From the NCBI GenBank assembly GCA_017936375.1, contig JAGBFR010000036.1:1-64000 (forward strand): 64,000 nt of DNA. The letters run 5' to 3'. The notes below the pieces were generated by a model that saw only the letters and a list, made by a program, of their open reading frames with translations, ran no database searches and had not been told where the DNA came from. The stretch is from Clostridia bacterium (lineage in GTDB: Bacteria; Bacillota; Clostridia; Christensenellales; Aristaeellaceae). Of the stretch, positions 63,470 to 64,000 are shown piece after piece; the first letter of the stretch is position 1, and every line of letters starts with the position of its first letter. The position numbers and the translations under genes are program-made.

Positions 63470-64000
63470 ATGGCCGGTACATCCACTGCGCTCCCCTTTG
63501 CGCTCCCCGCATCACAATCCGATATTCTCCGCAGACGGGCAGGCATTCTGACCCGTCTTCTTTTGCTGGACGAGGGATTTGCGCAGGTGCCCGTGCGCTC
63601 CATGCGTCAGGACACGCTCGACGCCTTGCTCCGTCTGTACGACAAGGCGTTTCTCTCCGGATATCTCTCGCGCACATATGCAGAGCTGAAGATCACGCTG
63701 TCCTCCCGCATGACCAGCGCGGCAGGGAAATTCATCTATTCCCGTGACGCTGCAAAGCGCCTCTCAGGCGCGGAAATCCGCATGTCCTCCGATTTCCTCT
63801 TCCGACTGAAAGAAGGGCCTTTCGACTTGAATGGCCTGACTGTCTCCACCGCGCAGGAAGCGTTCCTTGTCGTTTTTGAGCATGAGCTCTGTCATGCAAT
63901 TGAAACAGCGCTCTTTGGCAGCTCCGGTCATTCAAAACGATTTCTTTCCATCGCTTTCTCCTTGTTCGGGCACACGCAGATCCACCATGCCCTGCCGACT
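63470..64000 (+). CDS. SprT-like zinc metalloprotease, truncated by the window end
   Basis: The open frame begins at ATG 63470, 3 nt after the regulator stop, and runs 177 codons to the window end without a stop. The zinc-protease motif HELCHAIE lies at 138-145, followed by HSKRF with a possible third metal ligand at His154, as in the SprT-like family (whose eukaryotic members, Spartan/SPRTN, repair DNA-protein crosslinks). The ribosome-binding site is weak, so translation may be coupled to the regulator. The C-terminus, where a zinc ribbon would be expected, is outside the window. Confidence 0.75.
   Translation, partial: MAGTSTALPFALPASQSDILRRRAGILTRLLLLDEGFAQVPVRSMRQDTLDALLRLYDKAFLSGYLSRTYAELKITLSSRMTSAAGKFIYSRDAAKRLSGAEIRMSSDFLFRLKEGPFDLNGLTVSTAQEAFLVVFEHELCHAIETALFGSSGHSKRFLSIAFSLFGHTQIHHALPT

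Overview
This window is chromosomal DNA from a GC-rich, endospore-forming Bacillota of class Clostridia. The evidence is spoIVA behind a sigma-E-like promoter, a PdaB-type deacetylase, remA, hemZ, a yerC-pcrA-ligA cluster, an rnfCDGEAB operon, strong GGAGG ribosome-binding sites and no outer-membrane genes. A gut lineage such as Christensenellales or Oscillospirales is a guess. Coding density is very high and nearly everything is on the minus strand. I saw no rRNA, tRNA, CRISPR array, insertion sequence, prophage or origin.

Layout. 1-7157: rnfCDGEAB, a ferredoxin:NAD+ oxidoreductase that couples electron flow to ion pumping. 7.4-16.8 kb: spoIVA, an HtrA protease, mutS2, a U32 peptidase, zapA, a cyclophilin and a degenerate hydrolase-like protein. 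16.8-26.7 kb: hemZ, a metallo-hydrolase, dtd, a RelA/SpoT enzyme, recJ, secF, secD and an unknown membrane protein. 26.9-30.1 kb: the yicC-remA-gmk-rpoZ-coaBC operon. 30.2-37.5 kb: ligA, pcrA, yerC, a double OB-fold SSB-like protein, pdaB and upp. 37.7-39.6 kb (plus strand): lgt and recX. 39.6-48.3 kb: a HAD phosphatase, a pseudouridine synthase, an unknown protein, ilvE and a three-gene ABC operon. 48.5-55.2 kb: glpK, a beta-propeller on a Pro-Thr stalk, two small unknown proteins, a VanW protein and a secreted protein. 55.3-61.3 kb: a carbohydrate-type ABC transporter and two-subunit class I fumarase. 61.4-64 kb (plus strand): an AI-2E-family transporter, an HTH-S24 regulator and an SprT-like metalloprotease cut by the window end.

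The outstanding feature is rnfG (2465-4873). A normal RnfG is about 200 residues with one covalently bound FMN. This one is 802 residues: a complete RnfG head followed by six tandem FMN-binding-like modules, each with an ETPGFGA loop and a GVTLTS motif matching the flavin-attachment site. If all are flavinylated, the protein would carry up to seven FMNs on the outer membrane face. That suggests an extracytoplasmic flavin wire on Rnf, possibly for delivering electrons to a cell-surface or extracellular acceptor. Next in interest are a solute-binding lipoprotein with an added C-terminal LPATS/transmembrane tail, the uncharacterised three-gene ABC operon, an HTH-S24 regulator lacking the expected catalytic lysine, and inverted repeats before recJ and at the left edge.

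Start sites were chosen from Shine-Dalgarno spacing, stop/start overlap and family length, so several genes are shorter than their longest reading frame. Functions come from recognised motifs; no database search was run.
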